Positions 31,477-41,571 of a stretch of 64,000 bases of DNA are shown here, one piece after another. Under the pieces are notes generated by a model. The model was given only the letters and a program-made list of their open reading frames with translations. It was not told the DNA's origin and made no database searches. Made by a program: the position numbers and the translations under genes. Source of the stretch: Cinnamomum chago. Its lineage: Eukaryota; Streptophyta; Magnoliopsida; Laurales; Lauraceae. Every line of letters starts with the position of its first letter. Positions within the stretch are counted from its first letter, which is position 1. The stretch is from assembly GCA_038049695.1 (NCBI GenBank), contig CP142451.1, positions 46,139,001-46,203,000 of the forward strand, in the 5' to 3' direction.

Positions 31477-31519
31477 TTGTGTGGGAAAAGCTAAATTCGT
31501 TGTGCCAATAGCAAGCCCC
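31477..31519 (-). repeat. MULE right terminal inverted repeat
   Basis: Exact reverse complement of 23425-23467, followed by TTGTATAT. Confidence 0.95.
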
Positions 31520-31715
31520 TTGTATATATGTATCAGCAAATGGAGACTGATATGTTTAGGACGGATGATGTGGCACGACTGTAACCAATGTACCAGTTCT
31601 ATTCTGCATTTGACCCATGGGCAAGGTTCACAAGGAATTTGCCGCTCTGTGTAGATCTAAGGGATTATACAAGTTTTCCACCTTGAGGGCAAGGTTCATT
31701 TCAAACGGGGTGGAT
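31520..31715 (+). pseudogene. 3' end of a gypsy-type internal region with polypurine tract
   Basis: CCACCTTGAGGGCAAGGTTC followed by TTCAAACGGGGTGGAT is typical of the last bases before the 3' LTR in chromovirus-type gypsy elements. The purine-rich AAACGGGGTGGAT (31703-31715) would be the PPT. The MULE apparently inserted just upstream. The rest of this element is not seen. Confidence 0.5.
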
Positions 31716-33145
31716 TGTAACGATCCTCATCTAATTGCCCTTATATTTATTTTAAATCTCAACTTCTCTTCATTTATTTTTTAAAATTTAAGCTCATCTC
31801 ATATAATCCTACATCTCTTATTTTAATCCCTTAGAAACCCCATAAAAAGAATGGGCATTTGGTTGGAGGTCCCTCAACTTTGATTTTTATTGCAAACAAT
31901 CCACATTCTTTTTCCGTAGAGCCAAAGGTCCTTTTTCAAGTTTTAAATAGTTAAAAAGTCCAGAGTGCCCCTCTTAATACACTATGTGCAGTATACAAAA
32001 AAGGAAAATTGATTTCATTAAGAGTTTTATTTGGAAAAAAAAAAGGGAGAAAACCCGTTCATGAAAATTATTTTACTGCACAAATCAAGGATTACGACAG
32101 ATAATAGAAAGGAAATGGGGAAAACTTATTCAATGAAGGAGAAATCATCCAGAAAATATGCACGTGGGACTGGGCAAAACTCAGATAAATTTATCTGAGA
32201 AGGGGAAATCATCTAGAAATTCTACACATGGGACTGGCCAAAACTCAGATAATTTTCTTTCCAAACTCGGATAAATTTGTTCCAAACCCAGATAAATTTA
32301 GTCCAAATTTAGATAAATTTGTTCAAAACTCAGATAAATTTATTCAAAACTCGGATAAATTTGTCTGAGTTTTACTAGAAGTTCAGATAAATTTATCTGA
32401 GTTTGAAACAAAACCTTTTGAAAAAAACTAACAGAAACTTATATATTTTTTCGAAGAAACTCACAATAAAAAACGAAAGGAAATATAGTAGCCACGTGAG
32501 GAAGAAAACCACAGAAGATCACAGAAATTCTCGTGCACGACTAGAACTAACCCATGAAAAGGAGTCAATACTGATTTTGTGTGGGGGCAAAGATCAGTTT
32601 AATACTTATGATATGTCTTGGTGCAATTCTTCCCATATGTCTTATGGGGCAATGATCACAAAAACTCTCACACACAGAAACTCCTTAATAATGAGGTAGG
32701 GCAAAAATTAGTAGGAAAAAAATAGGCTGATGATCAGATCTTAGGGCATGGTTATCTGATGATTGGAAAGAAAATCCATGAAAGCTTTTGCAAGTAGTGC
32801 CTCTGCAGTGAATCGTACATTGGTGTAGGAGGCTTGGAATCGTTTCCTCCCATTTGAAATTTGAAACTTGACATACTACATCTCATTTGAATTTCAAAAC
32901 TTGATCTAAAACTAGGAAGTAAAATCTGTTAGACAGCTTGATGCGTTTAAAGGGGCAAATCAGCCATTAAATATCATGTTAAAGAGCATAAAATTAGGGA
33001 TTAAATGTGTGACATAACTTCAAATGGTTAGAAGGGCAAATCAGTCATTCAAATGTATGATTTGGTATAATTAGGGACCTCCGCATGAAATAAGTCTAGC
33101 CGCATGAACTAGAGGCTTTAATCGAAAATCTTGTGGATTAGAGGC
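31716..33145 (+). repeat. Probable gypsy LTR remnant, no gene
   Basis: It begins TGTAACGATCCTC directly after a PPT-like tract. The 3' end was not located. The interval includes a tandem repeat (32176-32405) and is later joined by a Cassandra element at 33146. No coding frame is supported. Confidence 0.4.
32176..32405. repeat. Short tandem repeat with palindromic unit (CTCAGATAAATTT)
   Basis: About eight copies of a ~20-bp unit, ACTCAGATAAATTT plus GTTCAAA or similar, occur with gaps. Some units close as the palindrome CTCAGATAAATTTATCTGAG (32180-32199, repeated as GTTCAGATAAATTTATCTGA near the end). Confidence 0.8.
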
Positions 33146-33330
33146 TGTGAGAACTTGGTTCGGGCGGTACCCTTAACCACGGGGTGTAGCGTGTCAACCA
33201 CGGGCTTCAAACGGTGAGTCTCTATTAGCCCGCATCGAAAATATCCAAGTCCTGACCCTGGGCTTATAAGTCAAACCCCGTATTAACTTAGCATAAGGCC
33301 TTTTAAAACTGTGCGGCCCCGGAAATCGTA

Positions 33331-33402
33331 AGAACTCCGAAGTTAAGCGTGCTCAGGCGGGAGCAGTACTAGGATGGGTGACCTCCTGGGAAGTCCTCGC
33401 GC
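33331..33402 (+). other. 5S rRNA-derived domain in the Cassandra 5' LTR
   Basis: The sequence from AGAACTCCGAAGTTAAGCG through AGTACTAGGATGGGTGACC to TGGGAAGTCCTCG matches the 3' two thirds of plant 5S rRNA. It keeps the polymerase III A box (about 33340-33353), intermediate element and C box (33365-33383). The first ~45 bases of 5S are not recognisable. It is not a genuine 5S gene. Confidence 0.92.
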
Positions 33403-33685
33403 GTGCACATGCGCCAAAGAGGACAATTTCATGCTGAGTTGGGCGGGGCTGTGACAGTTGGTATCAGAGCCGAGGACGGCTCTATTTCTAATGGGGGAGA
33501 ATGTGAGAACTTGGTCCAGGCGGTACCCTTAACCACAGGGCGCAGCGTGTCAACCACGGGCTTCAAACGGTGAGTCTCCGTTAGCCCGCATCAGAAATAT
33601 CCAAGTCCTGACCCTGAGCTTATAAGTCAAACCTCGTATTAACTTAGCATGAGGCCTTTTAAAACGGTGCAGCCCCGAAAATCGT

Positions 33686-33740
33686 AAGAACTCTGAAGTT
33701 AAGCATGCTCGGGCGGGAGCAGTACTAAGATGGGTGACCT
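33686..33740 (+). other. 5S rRNA-derived domain in the Cassandra 3' LTR, truncated
   Basis: AGAACTCTGAAGTTAAGCATG through AGTACTAAGATGGGTGACCTC is kept. The following CTGGGAAGTCCTCG segment is deleted, explaining the shorter 3' LTR. Confidence 0.88.
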
Positions 33741-33796
33741 CACGTGGCCCGAAGCGAACAATTTCACGCTGAGTTGGGCAGGGCTGTGACAGAGCC

Positions 33797-34390
33797 CTTA
33801 AAGGACAGTATTTATGGACCTTTAGCTAATTTACCCTAAAAAAATGAAAGGAATTGCTGTAAGACATGAGTTTTCAATTAGTTGGATAATAAAATAGGAG
33901 GTTTTAGGTTCTCTCAAACGGTCCACTAGAATGTTTCGGTTAATCAGCTCCCTCGAGCAATCCCAATCTCTTTTTCTTTTATTTATTTATTTTTATTTAT
34001 AGAAAGTGAACTGTTGCATTATCTAATTGAGTAGGACTGAAGTTCAAAAAACTAGGAAAAGGGAAAGAAAAAGAAAAAAAATGGATAAATATTCCGAAAA
34101 TATATGCTGGACATGGGATAAGTATTCAATGATGACCAGGTCTCAAATATACACAAGGGCTGTATGAGGGCCATTTGGCATCCGGACCAGACCCAAGCCT
34201 AATGTCATGCTCAAAAAGAAATTGGCCAACAGAGCCTCATTTAACCTTGTTAAGTCTTGCAAGTTTTACATGTTCTCTTATCCAAACTAGCCCCTTAGGA
34301 TCTACATGAGAAGTGATAAGATTGATGATCAATCCAAATAAGCGCAAACTGTTCCAAGCTTAGAAAAAACAAAAAGAAATCCAGCCAAAC
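33797..34390. other. Non-coding spacer, nothing recognised
   Basis: AT-rich sequence with a TTTATTTATTTATTTTT run near 33980. No open frame, repeat partner or RNA gene is visible. Confidence 0.6.
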
Positions 34391-36042
34391 TATCACATCC
34401 CGGTCCCGAATGACCCTGGCCTAGGGTAATCCACGAGGTGTGACACACGTACTCCCGTGTGCTATACCTGTCTCGAGCAAAATAAAACTCACAAAGGAGA
34501 GAAAACAACTTTCCACACACGTGAGTTAGAACTCACTAGAACACATCAACAGCAATTAATTATAGCGAAAGCTGTAATTCATTTATATGAGGGTATCAAT
34601 TCCCATCCTGTCCAATTAACCTTTCAAGTTTAATACAAAAGAATTATACAATTATATACATTTTTTTACAAAAGAGGGTATATAAAGAACCCTATACAAA
34701 TAATACCAAAAGTATAACAAAAGAATAACTAAACCTAAGTGTGGCCCACACAAAAAGGGGGGGGGGGGGTAACCACACTCTAAGGAAGCTCCCAAAAGAG
34801 GTCATCACGCACTCCGAGGAAGATCACTAAGCAGTTCCGGACTCAGATCATTCTTCTAATCCTGAAGGTACCTCTTGGGTAACCTCCTCACCCTCCGGAG
34901 CCTCTTCAGGGCCGGGAGCTGCACCTACGATTGTGACACCAAGAGTAGTATCTCAATACGACAATCTAGCGAGTATAGGCATTAATAAGCAAGTACATAA
35001 TGCTTCAAATTGAATTAAAGACAATTAAATTGATAGATGTCAATGATACGTATCAACTAAGCAAATTATGCGAAAATCGAATGATTTATGCTTGTGAGTC
35101 AAATATAATGAAAACATACTAATTTGGCTACTACCTTAAGCTCATCCTCTCAAAAGAGAGCAAATCTAGATGGGATGTCACCAGCGGCCCGGCCAAAGGC
35201 AAACTGGCTACTCGGGCCTGGAGTTCCGGTGCTCTAGATGACTTATTGCAGTAGTCTCAAATAAATAGACCAAGTTCAACCCCGTCGGGTATCAAAGGAT
35301 CGAAGCTAAGTAGTGCCGACTCAAACGAATCAAATAATAATCGAATAGTAATTGGATTTGAGTGGTTTGTATTTCATTTGTCCCTAATCAATTCAAATAA
35401 AAATCTCATATCATAATATGCTTACTCAATCCACATTACCAATGAATACCGAATCGGTATACAATACCGAAGATTTACGAATTGAATATACACAAAATCA
35501 GACCTCACTAAATCCTAAGATGCAATAACCTAAAAGTTATTATTGATATCAATAATTGAAGTGTAATCCAATATGAAATGCAATAATTTAAAGGAATTAA
35601 GATACTTTACTAACCAGTCCTAGATTATTAATTTTAGTGTTTCACCATCCAATACAAGGTAACTTTGGAAAGTCAACGTACTACTACTTTGATTGGGTGC
35701 CACTAATTATATGAGGTACGTTGAATTTCTAACTAACCTTCATGGCATAATGATAGACTACAATCTCCATTAGACCAAATGAGGGTTTAAGGTTTCCATG
35801 TTAAGGTCATAAGGGTCTTAAGAAATCCTAATTTCCTATGGAAACAAGGTGTGCACCATAATCCACTTAATGAAGGATTAAGGAGGGTTAAAATAGGTTA
35901 AGGGAGTTAATACTCCATTTAATTGGGCACAAAAAGCCAAAAAAAGTTGGCTTCAAGTCCGCTCGAGCGGAGGTCTCCAGAAGTGTTGCGCGCTTGAGTG
36001 GCCCATGGCGCACTCAAGCGCCCGTTACAGAATTCCATTCCG

Positions 36043-37646
36043 TGTTAGAGTTTTTATTTTGTTGCAATTTGATAGGATGCATTCATTTTTATAGCTTGAC
36101 CTCTCATTCTTTCATATTCTTAATCTTAGGATCTTCATGCATATTTCTCATTCATAATCTTTGTTTTTATCATATGTTATGCATGGTTTTCAAATCAGTT
36201 ATGTCTCTTAAGTTCATAAAGTTTTGAGTTAAGTTTTTCAATCCTCCATATGTTTAAACCTTAAGTTCAAATCTACTCAAGCTTTCCAAATGCTTTCTCT
36301 TTCAAATCCTTTCTTTGGTTTGAATGTTTCATGCTTTCAAAATTCTCTTTATCATCATTTTTTAATTCATGATTCAAGCTTGATTGTTGTGCCTCAAGTC
36401 CCCTGGAAAGATGCCCTCTTAGTTCCAAGTTTCTAAAAAATCAGGATTTCTGGGCAGTCACCAGGTCGACCTGCCTGTGTGGCCGGTCGACCGGGCACTC
36501 TGCGGGTCGACAGGGATTTTGAGTTGAAGTCTCTCCAACGGGCATTTTTATAGCCGTTGTGTGTACCCAGTCGACCCGGCCCTGTACCAAGTCGACCGGG
36601 CACTAGCCGTTGGGAACTTTTTCTTTATAAAAAGTGGTTTTTTGTTTGGAAAAAGTTGCTGATCTTTCAAGGACTTTTGAGGCCAAGGACTTACAACTTT
36701 TCTAGAGCATTATTGAAGGGATTATGAAGCCATTCCATTTATTCAACCTTTGATCTTCTAATGGGTGTGCTTTCTTTATCCTAAGTCTTTTAAAATCATG
36801 TTGTGTTTCTCTATCTTTGTTTTTCTTCAATGCATGATTAAATAGATGCTTATCTTTTGAAATGTTGTCTTTCATAACATGCTTAGAACTTTAAAAGATC
36901 TCATAGCTTTATGAATCCAACATATAGTTTTTATTACACATGAAATTGTTTTCTTATTTCAAATCTAACTTGTTAGACTTAAGTTTATCTTCTTTAAAAA
37001 CAAGTTAGTTCGCTTTAAAAATTCATGTGTTTGTCAAACAACTCTTTCTCTTACATATGATTATCATCTTTGCATCAATTTAAAGTTTCATCTTTATAAA
37101 AAGAGAGAGTGATTTCTAGTAAATGCATTATTTATAGACTTTGTCATTCATATGCATGTTTCTAGAAGTTGAGATTTCATTTTATATTCAGCCTTTTTAG
37201 AGGCAATCATTTGCACTTAGATTGTTCTCTTAATCCATGCATTCATAGGCATTTTTCTTAAGAGAAAATCTTCTTGTTGTAAAGGTTGATGCTTAGCCTT
37301 AAAAAGCATGCATAGTGTTGTAAAGGTTTATGCTTAGCCTTTGAAAAGCATAGTGATGTCTTTGTAAGGTTGAAGGTGAACCTAAACCTTAATTTGAGTT
37401 AGTGAAAATCCAGTAGGGACATCGGGAGTGGATGTAGGCATGTTGGCCAAACCACTATAAATGCTTGTGTTATGGTAATTGTCTTTTGCTTACTTTTCAT
37501 GGATGTTGCTCTCTTGTTTGATTCTATTATTCTCTTTCAAAGCATAAGAGACTTAAAAGCAAAAAGAATTAAAATTTGTCTAGTTATTTGAGCTCACCCT
37601 ATTCACCCTCCCCCACCCCCCCCCCGGATTCGATCTTGGACTTTCA
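36043..37646 (+). repeat. 5' LTR of the Sirevirus-like element
   Basis: TGTTAGAGTT to TTGGACTTTCA, 1604 bp, directly before the PBS. It includes the promoter module at 36461-36632, a two- to three-unit TTGTAAAGGTTTATGCTTAGC block (about 37277-37375), the U5 motif (about 37405-37462) and a C run (about 37608-37625). Confidence 0.93.
36461..36632 (+). promoter_or_regulatory. LTR promoter module: GTCGAC palindromes, AACGG boxes, TATA box
   Basis: GTCGAC-core sites occur at about 36464, 36485, 36505, 36570 and 36591. CCAACGGGCA (36535-36544) and AGCCGTTG (36552-36559) form an inverted pair. A third box, TCCCAACGGCTA on the minus strand (36604-36615), matches YCYAACGGYYA. The TATA box TATAAAA starts at 36626, ten bases on. 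The 3' LTR has the same order but lacks one palindrome (21 bp between GTACC repeats). Confidence 0.65.
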
Positions 37647-37648
37647 AT

Positions 37649-37661
37649 TGGTATCAGAGCC
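37649..37661 (+). other. Primer-binding site (initiator Met tRNA)
   Basis: TGGTATCAGAGCC two bases after the 5' LTR. Confidence 0.95.
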
Positions 37662-37736
37662 TAGGTGCTCTTGTTTAGGTCTAACAACCTAGAGTTAGAA
37701 TCCTTAGAGTGAGTTTTTTATTTTTTTGTGGTCATA

Positions 37737-39311
37737 ATGCAAGCTCAATTAGGAGAAGGTCATGCCACTAATAGACCACCCTTGTTTAATGGTTCTCATT
37801 ACCGTTATTGGAAGATTAGGATGCAAGTCTTTCTAGAGTCTCAAAGTCTAGATGTATGGAATATCATTGAAGAAGGTTATCATGACCCCACTATCACTGA
37901 ACAAGATTCAGAAGGACATGTTATATCCATCAAGCCTAAGCCAAAGAAAGACTGGACTCAAGGAGAGAAAGATAGGACAAATCTAAATGCTAAAGCTAAA
38001 AATGCCTTGTCTTGTGCCTTGTCTCAAGAAGAGTTCAACAGGGTAGTAAATTGTAATACAGCTAAGGAAGTTTGGGAGACCTTAGAGACCACTCATGAAG
38101 GGACTAATCAAGTCAAAGTAGCTAAAATCCAAATGTTGTCAACAAAGTATGAAGAACTCAAAATGCAAGAAGAAGAAACCTTTGACGAGTTCTATACAAA
38201 ATTTATGGAGATTGTTATTTCCCTCATAGGTCTAGGAGAAAAGATGGATGAATCCAAAGCTGTTAGAAAAGTCTTAAGATCTCTCCCTAAAAGGTTCAAA
38301 CCCAAGATTGTAGCTATAACTGAGAATAAAGATGTTGACAAGATCAAAATTGAAGAACTTAGAGGAAATCTTCTCACTTATGAATTAGATTTTGAAGTCC
38401 CTAGCAAGAAGAAAGGTGTAGCTCTTAGCTCCCAACATAAAGAAAATGATAATGAGAGTGAGAGTGATGATGAAAACACAATCTTACTTGGTAAGAAGTT
38501 TAAAATTTTCCTTAAAAACAAAAAGAACTTTAGAAATTCTGAGGATTCTAGAAATGAAAATTTTCAAAGGAACTCAAGGGGATCGTTTACCAAGAAGGAT
38601 GTGCAATGTTACAACTGTAAAGGATTTGGTCACATTGCTCAAAATTGTCCCTCCCCTAAAGAATCTGAAAAGAAAGATAAGAAAGGAAAGAAAGTTTTGA
38701 ACAAAACTTGGGATGATGATGAAGATGAAAGTAGTGACAATAATGAACTTCAAAATGATGAAGATAATGATAACTCCACTTCTTGGCTTCTATTTACTCC
38801 CATTGAAGAAAACAATGATCATAATGTTTTAATAGAAGAAGTAAATGATGAGAATAGTGAAAATGATATTCATCAAGCCTATGAGGAACTATATGAACTA
38901 TGTGAAGTCATAACCAAGAAGAATAAAAGTTTAAAGATTGAATCTAAAAGGCTTGTGAATGATCTAAATGTTTTAAAAGATCAATTAATCTTGAAAGACA
39001 ATGAGATAAGAAATGTTCAATCTAAGTTGACTACCTCTAAAGACAATCTAGCTAAAGCTAAAAAAGAAATTCATAAATTAAAATGTCTGCTAGAATCTAG
39101 TCAACAAGAATCAGAATTTCTACAAATGAAACTTAAAAAGGGAAAACATGTTGTTGATAAACTTACCTTGGGAAATGACAAATTCTATCAAATGTTATGT
39201 ATGAACAAAAATTTTGGTAACAAGAATGGTATAGGTTTTGAATGCTCCTCTAGTAGCAAGAAGAATAACTTTCAACATATTACTAGGACTCATCTCAAAA
39301 CCTATAGATAA
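37737..39311 (+). CDS. Gag of the Sirevirus-like element (UBN2-type, CCHC, coiled coil)
   Basis: The frame is open for 524 codons from ATG 37737. A GTG at 37728 is in frame but ATG is preferred. Residues about 15-220 are the copia Gag domain (RPPLFNGSHYRYWKIRMQVF; SLPKRFKPKIVAITENKD). A zinc knuckle, CYNCKGFGHIAQNC, lies near residues 288-301. An acidic stretch and a long coiled coil (IHQAYEELYELCEVITKKNK) follow. The protein would form the virus-like particle. A second knuckle, CHFCNQIGHLVQNC, is found downstream in another frame (about 39341-39382), so the native Gag was longer and this stop or a frameshift near 39310 truncates it. Confidence 0.85.
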   Translation: MQAQLGEGHATNRPPLFNGSHYRYWKIRMQVFLESQSLDVWNIIEEGYHDPTITEQDSEGHVISIKPKPKKDWTQGEKDRTNLNAKAKNALSCALSQEEFNRVVNCNTAKEVWETLETTHEGTNQVKVAKIQMLSTKYEELKMQEEETFDEFYTKFMEIVISLIGLGEKMDESKAVRKVLRSLPKRFKPKIVAITENKDVDKIKIEELRGNLLTYELDFEVPSKKKGVALSSQHKENDNESESDDENTILLGKKFKIFLKNKKNFRNSEDSRNENFQRNSRGSFTKKDVQCYNCKGFGHIAQNCPSPKESEKKDKKGKKVLNKTWDDDEDESSDNNELQNDEDNDNSTSWLLFTPIEENNDHNVLIEEVNDENSENDIHQAYEELYELCEVITKKNKSLKIESKRLVNDLNVLKDQLILKDNEIRNVQSKLTTSKDNLAKAKKEIHKLKCLLESSQQESEFLQMKLKKGKHVVDKLTLGNDKFYQMLCMNKNFGNKNGIGFECSSSSKKNNFQHITRTHLKTYR

Positions 39312-39930
39312 AATCTTCTTTTCCTCTAGATGGACTTGTCACTTTTGCAATCAAATAGGTCATCTAGTTCAAAATTGTCCATTTAAGTTTAGGCTGTCTC
39401 AAAATCATCTTTCTAGAGCTCCTTTTAAGTTTGTTCCCAAGACCACTACCTCTACCTTCATTAAGGCTACTTGGATTGAAAAAGAGAAGAGTGTCAAGAA
39501 CTTTCTAGTTCAAACCGCTCTTAAAGTTAAGGAAAACTCTAGATGGTTTTTAGATAGTGGTTGCTCCAAACATATGACTGGAGACTGTTCTAGATTTATC
39601 ACACTTGAGAACTGTGACGGAGGAAATGTGTCATTTGGAGATAATCGGAAAGCTCAAATTATTGGAAAAGACTGTGTTGGAGGAGATCAAATGCCTACTT
39701 TAAAAGACGTTTTCCTTGTGGATGGCCTGAAGCATAATCTCTTGAGTATAAGTCAGCTATGTGATAAAGGAAACAAAGTTGTTTTTTATAGCAAATCTTG
39801 CAAAGTTCTGGATGAGAAATCTCACAAAATTCTACTCACTGGATTACATACTACAGATAACATCTACACCATAGAAGAATGTTGTGAAAATGAATCCATG
39901 TGTTTAATGACAAAAGTTCAAGAAAATTAG
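39312..39930 (+). pseudogene. Second zinc knuckle and aspartic protease of the Sirevirus-like element
   Basis: The frame holding 39312-39930 reads WTCHFCNQIGHLVQNC, then the protease core RWFLDSGCSKHMTGD (catalytic DSG, about 39541-39585). The GAG-preintegrase stretch VFLVDGLKHNLLSISQLCDK comes next. It ends at TAG 39928-39930; two codons later a TGA (39934-39936) replaces the conserved Trp of LWHQRMGH. The protease active site itself is intact. Confidence 0.85.
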
Positions 39931-41571
39931 TTGTGACATCAAAGAATGGGTCATATTAATTACAAACTGATGAAGATCTTATCCAAGAAAGAAATCGTTA
40001 GAGGACTACCCAAATTAGATGATTACAAATCTGAATTGTGCAAAGCTTATCAAATGGGTAAGCAAATCAAGAAAAGCTTTAAAGGTATAAAAGATTTATC
40101 CTCTTCTCGTCCTCTTGTACTCATTCATATGGACCTCATTGGACCTGCACCTGTGCAGAGTATTGGTGGGAGAAAGTATATCCTAGTTATGGTTGATAAT
40201 TATTCTAGATTTGGATGGGTAGCCTTTCTTCATGCTAAATTTGATGCAGTAAATAATATTTTAAGGATTTGCAAGAAAATTCAAGTTGAGAAGGACTGCA
40301 AAATTAAGAAGATAAGAAGTGATCATGGAGGCGAATTTGAAAATGAAAGATTTGCAAGTTTCTGTGAAAGCCATGGGATCAGTCATCAATTTTCTACTCC
40401 AAAAACTCCCCAGCAAAATGGAGTAGCTGAAAGAAGAAATAGAGTTATTCAAGAAATGGCTAGAACCTTACTTAATGAGAAAAACCTCCCTCGCAACTTA
40501 TGGGCTGAAGCTATCAATACTGCTTGCTATCTTATTAATCGTGTTTATTTGACAAAGAACACTAACAAAACCCCTTATGAGCTTTATTTTGGAAGAAAAC
40601 CAAATCTGGGATATCTAAAAGTGTTTGGTAGTAAGTGCTATATTTTAAGAGATAGAGAGCAGCTTGAAAAGTTCGATTCCAAATCTGATGAAGGGATCTT
40701 CTTAGGGTATTCTGATAAAAGCAAGGCTTATAGAGTGTTCAACCTCAGATTGATGACTGTTATGGAATCAGCTCATGTTGTCATTGATGAATCTAATCAA
40801 ATTAAGAAAGCTCTTCATGATGAAGAAGAGACCTTAGTTGAGCAGCATATTCCATCTGAAATTGAAGAAGAAATCCCCTCAGTCCCTTCTATGCCCACAA
40901 AGTTATTAAAAGATCACAACTTGGATAATATCATTGGAGACATCACAAAAGGAGTCATGACAAGAAGACAAGTTCATAATCTGTGTGCTCACTACTCTTT
41001 TGTTTCACAAACTGAACCCAAGAACTTCGCTGAAGCAGAAACCAAGTCTGAATGGATTGATGCCATGCAAGAAGAATTAAATCAATTTAAAAAGAATGAT
41101 GTGTGGGATCTTGTGCCTCTTCCTGAAGGCAAAAGTCAAATTGGCACCAAATGGATCTTCAAGAACAAGCTGGATGAATCAGGAAATGTAATAAGGAACA
41201 AAGCTAGACTTGTAGCCAAAGGGTATGCTGAAGTTGAAGGGAGTGATTTTGAGGAAACCTTTACTCCTGTAGCTCGTTTGGAGTCTATTCAAATTTTATT
41301 GGCTTATGCTAGTAGCATGAAGATTAAACTGTTTCAAATGGATGTGAAGAGTGCCTTTTTAAATGGAGAAATTGAGGAAGATGTGTATGTTACTCAACCT
41401 CAAGGCTTTGAGGATCCTCATCACCCGGACTATGTTTTTAAGTTGAAGAAGGCTCTCTATGGATTGAAACAAGCCCCAAGAGCCTGGTATGAAAAGCTTA
41501 CTAGTCACCTACTTGAAAATGAATATGAGTGTGGTAATGTGGACAAGACTCTCTTCATTAAAAAAGATTGA
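39931..41571 (+). pseudogene. Integrase and N-terminal reverse transcriptase of the Sirevirus-like element
   Basis: Open from 39937 to 41571. Integrase core: HMDLIGPAP (first Asp), [11 protein letters not shown] (second Asp) and [15 protein letters not shown] (Glu). RT begins near 41090: [76 protein letters not shown]. The frame is lost at an A6 run (41563-41568), one base from restoring the next segment. In a working element this would be one polyprotein with the parts on either side. Confidence 0.88.

Larger units (their letters stand above)
23425..31519 (+). mobile_element. Mutator-like element (MULE) with transposase-OTU and plant-mobile-domain genes
   Basis: Identical 43-bp inverted repeats (GGGGCTTGCTATTGGCACAA at the tips) bound the 8095-bp element. 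An 8-bp duplication TTGTATAT flanks it (23417-23424 and 31520-31527). Inside are a spliced MULE transposase-SWIM-OTU gene on plus, a plant-mobile-domain gene on minus, and three arrays of short inverted repeats. A solo LTR (26123-27828) is the only clear disruption; without it the element would be about 6.4 kb. Perfect terminal repeats and otherwise open frames indicate it moved fairly recently. MULE target duplications are usually 9 bp, so the 8-bp value may hide one changed base. Confidence 0.93.
33146..33791 (+). mobile_element. Cassandra-type TRIM retrotransposon with 5S rRNA-derived LTRs
   Basis: Two LTRs (33146-33456, 311 bp; 33502-33791, 290 bp) start TGTGAGAAC and end GGCTGTGACA. They bracket only 45 bases, which hold an iMet primer site (TGGTATCAGAGCC, 33459-33471) and a polypurine tract (ATGGGGGAGAA). 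Each LTR carries the conserved part of 5S rRNA. The flanks GAGGC (33141-33145) and GAGCC (33792-33796) look like a 5-bp duplication with one change. No protein is coded; the element needs enzymes in trans. Confidence 0.93.

Noticed and set aside
33331..33402. Apparent 5S rRNA gene
   Set aside because: Only the 3' two thirds is present, inside an LTR, and repeated in the partner LTR. It is a Cassandra domain.
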